Of a stretch of 64,000 bases of DNA, positions 62,005 through 64,000 are shown piece by piece. Origin of the DNA: Tetrahymena elliotti 4EA (Eukaryota; Ciliophora; Oligohymenophorea; Hymenostomatida; Tetrahymenidae); the NCBI GenBank assembly GCA_000231825.2, contig JH720344.1, positions 451,968 to 515,967 on the forward strand. The letters run 5' to 3'. The first letter of the stretch is position 1; the number at the start of each line of letters is the position of its first letter. The position numbers and the translations under genes are program-made. The notes beneath the pieces were generated by a model. It did not search any database. It saw only the letters and a list, made by a program, of their open reading frames with translations, and had not been told where the DNA came from.

Positions 62005-63721
62005 AAATAAAACTACTCACTAACACTTAAATTATAAACTCTACTCTATTAACTTAATTCTTAATTAGAAAACTATTTAATCTCTAAACAGAAACAAACA
62101 TGCATACATAATTTTATGTATTTTATTTCGTAATTTATTCGAATCGCCCACCTCTTCAATTATTATTTCGATACAATCTATTCTATTTATTTTAGTTGTT
62201 TTTTTTTCACGCAAAAATACTAAAAATTTGTAATTCAAAATCAATTCGAATTTGATTGTCTCTTTCAAATTTATTATTTGTCTATTGCTAATCTTTTTTA
62301 AATATTTGAAAATTTTAGAAATAACTACTAATTATCTTTTCATCTATCTTATCCTTCCTTTCAAGCACACTTTAAAAACCCTTTTAATCTACTGAGATTT
62401 TTGAACCAATTTTTGTTTAAACATGACTAAATTCTATTCCCTCATCACATTTCTATCTCAAAAAAATATTTTAAGATTTTTATAATTTAACATTCACATC
62501 AATTGAAGTTTTAAATTTAAATTCAATAATTTTTTTTAAAAGCAACAAACAATAAAAACATAATAATTACTTTCTTCATTTAAAATCAACCTTCAAATCC
62601 TTACACTAAAATAGCAAATAGTTCTTTTAAATGAAAATATTTTTTTGTGATTATATGCATCTCGAAATTCCTTAACAAACATATATAACAATCCTATAAA
62701 TTGATTTATTTTCTAATCTCATTTACAAGATAAGATGGTATATAAAATGAAATATACTTTACTAATTTGTTCTTTATTTTAAATAGATGATTTCTTATTT
62801 GCTAAATTAGTAATTCTTATCTAATAATCTATATAATTATATTATGAGGTGATTTCTTTAGGGCTTACACTATTAAAAAAATTTTAATAACTTTTTGAGA
62901 TTATTTTTGTTATTTGTATTATTAAAATTTGTAAACTACTATTATCAAATATAATCATTACATATCTAATTTTTATTTCTAAAATTAGTTTTTACAAATT
63001 AATTTCTATTGAAAATAATTTATTCGACCTTCAAAATATTAAAAAATCTAAAGGAAAAATGACTTATTTTAACATAGATATCAGATTTTTAGTTTCATAT
63101 ATGGATATGAGATTCAAAGTTTTTTAATAATTTAAATACCTGTTTTTTTTACCTGAAAAAAATCTTTGCTAATTTTTAAATCTAAAAATATCTCCTGAAT
63201 AATTTGATAATTCTTTTGAAATTTATTTAAATCGATACAATTTTTTTAAAATTAGAAAGTAATATTCATTTATTATTTTAATAATGGTTTGAGCCAGAGC
63301 CAAAGCTTAAAGAACAAAAAGAATTTTTAAAAAAATGTAATCAATCTTTTTATTACAATTCCTAAGATAAAATATTAAATATAATAACCAATTATTGACA
63401 AGATTTATCAAATTACTAAGTAATTTAACAAAAATGAATGGGAATTTAAATACTAAAAAAAGAGAAAAAACTTCTCATGTTACATTTAATGTATTAATGT
63501 AAAATATCATACTCCAAAAATTAACTACTAAGATAATATACAAATAAATCTTTCATTTAAAACAAGAAATAAAAGTGTATTACAATAAGATAAATTTAAG
63601 ATATCACTACATATTTATTCTTCAACTCATCTGCCTTTTTTTTTGATTTTAATTCCTTAAGATTTAATGGTTATTAATGTAAATGAATGTAATTTGTTCA
63701 TTTCTTTTACTTGGAGAATCA
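61956..63721. other. Intergenic spacer between convergent genes
   Basis: AT-rich 3' flanks of two convergent genes. Apart from the 23-bp repeat at its left end there is no ordered feature or protein-like frame. Confidence 0.6.
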
Positions 63722-64000
63722 TCAAAGCTTTATTAGCTTTTTAGATAATTAGAATAATTTATTAAAGTTTTGGCTTGAAATTTTAGAAAGAGTTTGATAT
63801 TTAAAATCTTAGATTTTGGATACCCACTAACGATTACTACGTAATCCAATTACTAAACCTGTGTTTTAGTCTCTGATTGATGGAGAACTTTAAAGTTTTA
63901 TGTGTCCATTAAAATATCCCTTCATCCACATCAGGTCTTTATTGATTTTATTTGTACCAAAATATTCATGTTTTACATTCTCCTATTAGAATCCATGTGC
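63722..64000 (-). CDS. Unrecognised protein, C-terminal 92 residues
   Basis: The frame enters from the right window edge and ends at TGA 63722-63724. It reads AHGFQQENVKHEYFGTNKIN, DLMWMKGYFNGHIKLQSSPS, IRDQNTGLVIGLRSNRQWVS and a basic end (LSKKLIKL). Composition is protein-like (Trp, His and Gly present), and TAA/TAG occur as Gln. I do not recognise the family. The 5' part and any introns lie outside the window. Confidence 0.65.

Overview
ORGANISM. The window is AT-rich (roughly 75-80 % A+T), has short GT...AG introns, and only reads as protein when TAA and TAG code for glutamine and TGA is the sole stop. That is the ciliate nuclear code (translation table 6). Codon use, intron style and the protein families point to Tetrahymena or a close oligohymenophorean, probably macronuclear DNA. 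ORFs called with the standard code break real genes at every TAA/TAG and are mostly misleading here. All coordinates below were read by eye with table 6.

LAYOUT. 1-152: C-terminus of a response-regulator receiver domain. 1774-4688: an 11-exon DHHC palmitoyltransferase. 5436-26527: a tandem segmental duplication. Its second unit (B, 11160-26527) carries a giant secreted/membrane gene (11998-25033; signal peptide, Cys-rich repeats, beta-helix-like GGA repeats, several TM helices). Its first unit (A, 5436-10726) is the same segment after about 9.7 kb of internal deletions plus frameshifts, i.e. a dead copy. 26530-30420, minus strand: two decayed genes, a relative of the giant protein and a protein kinase with in-frame TGAs. 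31546-35089: an STK32/YANK-like kinase with a long Q/N-rich N-terminus. 36696-37877: an intronless secreted pectin-acetylesterase/Notum-family enzyme. 39010-40700: scrambled relics of the next two genes and of the esterase 3' end.

40949-46240 and 46858-52143, minus strand: two tandem, intronless paralogues of 1763 and 1761 aa. Each has a signal peptide, an LVIVD-like beta-propeller, a cadherin-like (CADG) ectodomain, one TM helix and a ~580-aa tail with a second CADG-like motif. 53706-54809 (minus) and 59673-61955 (plus): unrecognised proteins of 367 and 760 aa. 63722-64000 (minus): the C-terminus of another unrecognised gene.

THEMES. Most intact genes look like surface, secretory or signalling functions. 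Nothing indicates an operon; genes are monocistronic and separated by AT-rich spacers. The striking property is birth and decay of large membrane-protein genes: tandem duplication, stepwise internal deletion and relic mosaics all sit within 50 kb. The best candidate for something undescribed is the tandem LVIVD-propeller/CADG receptor-like pair with its adjacent relics.
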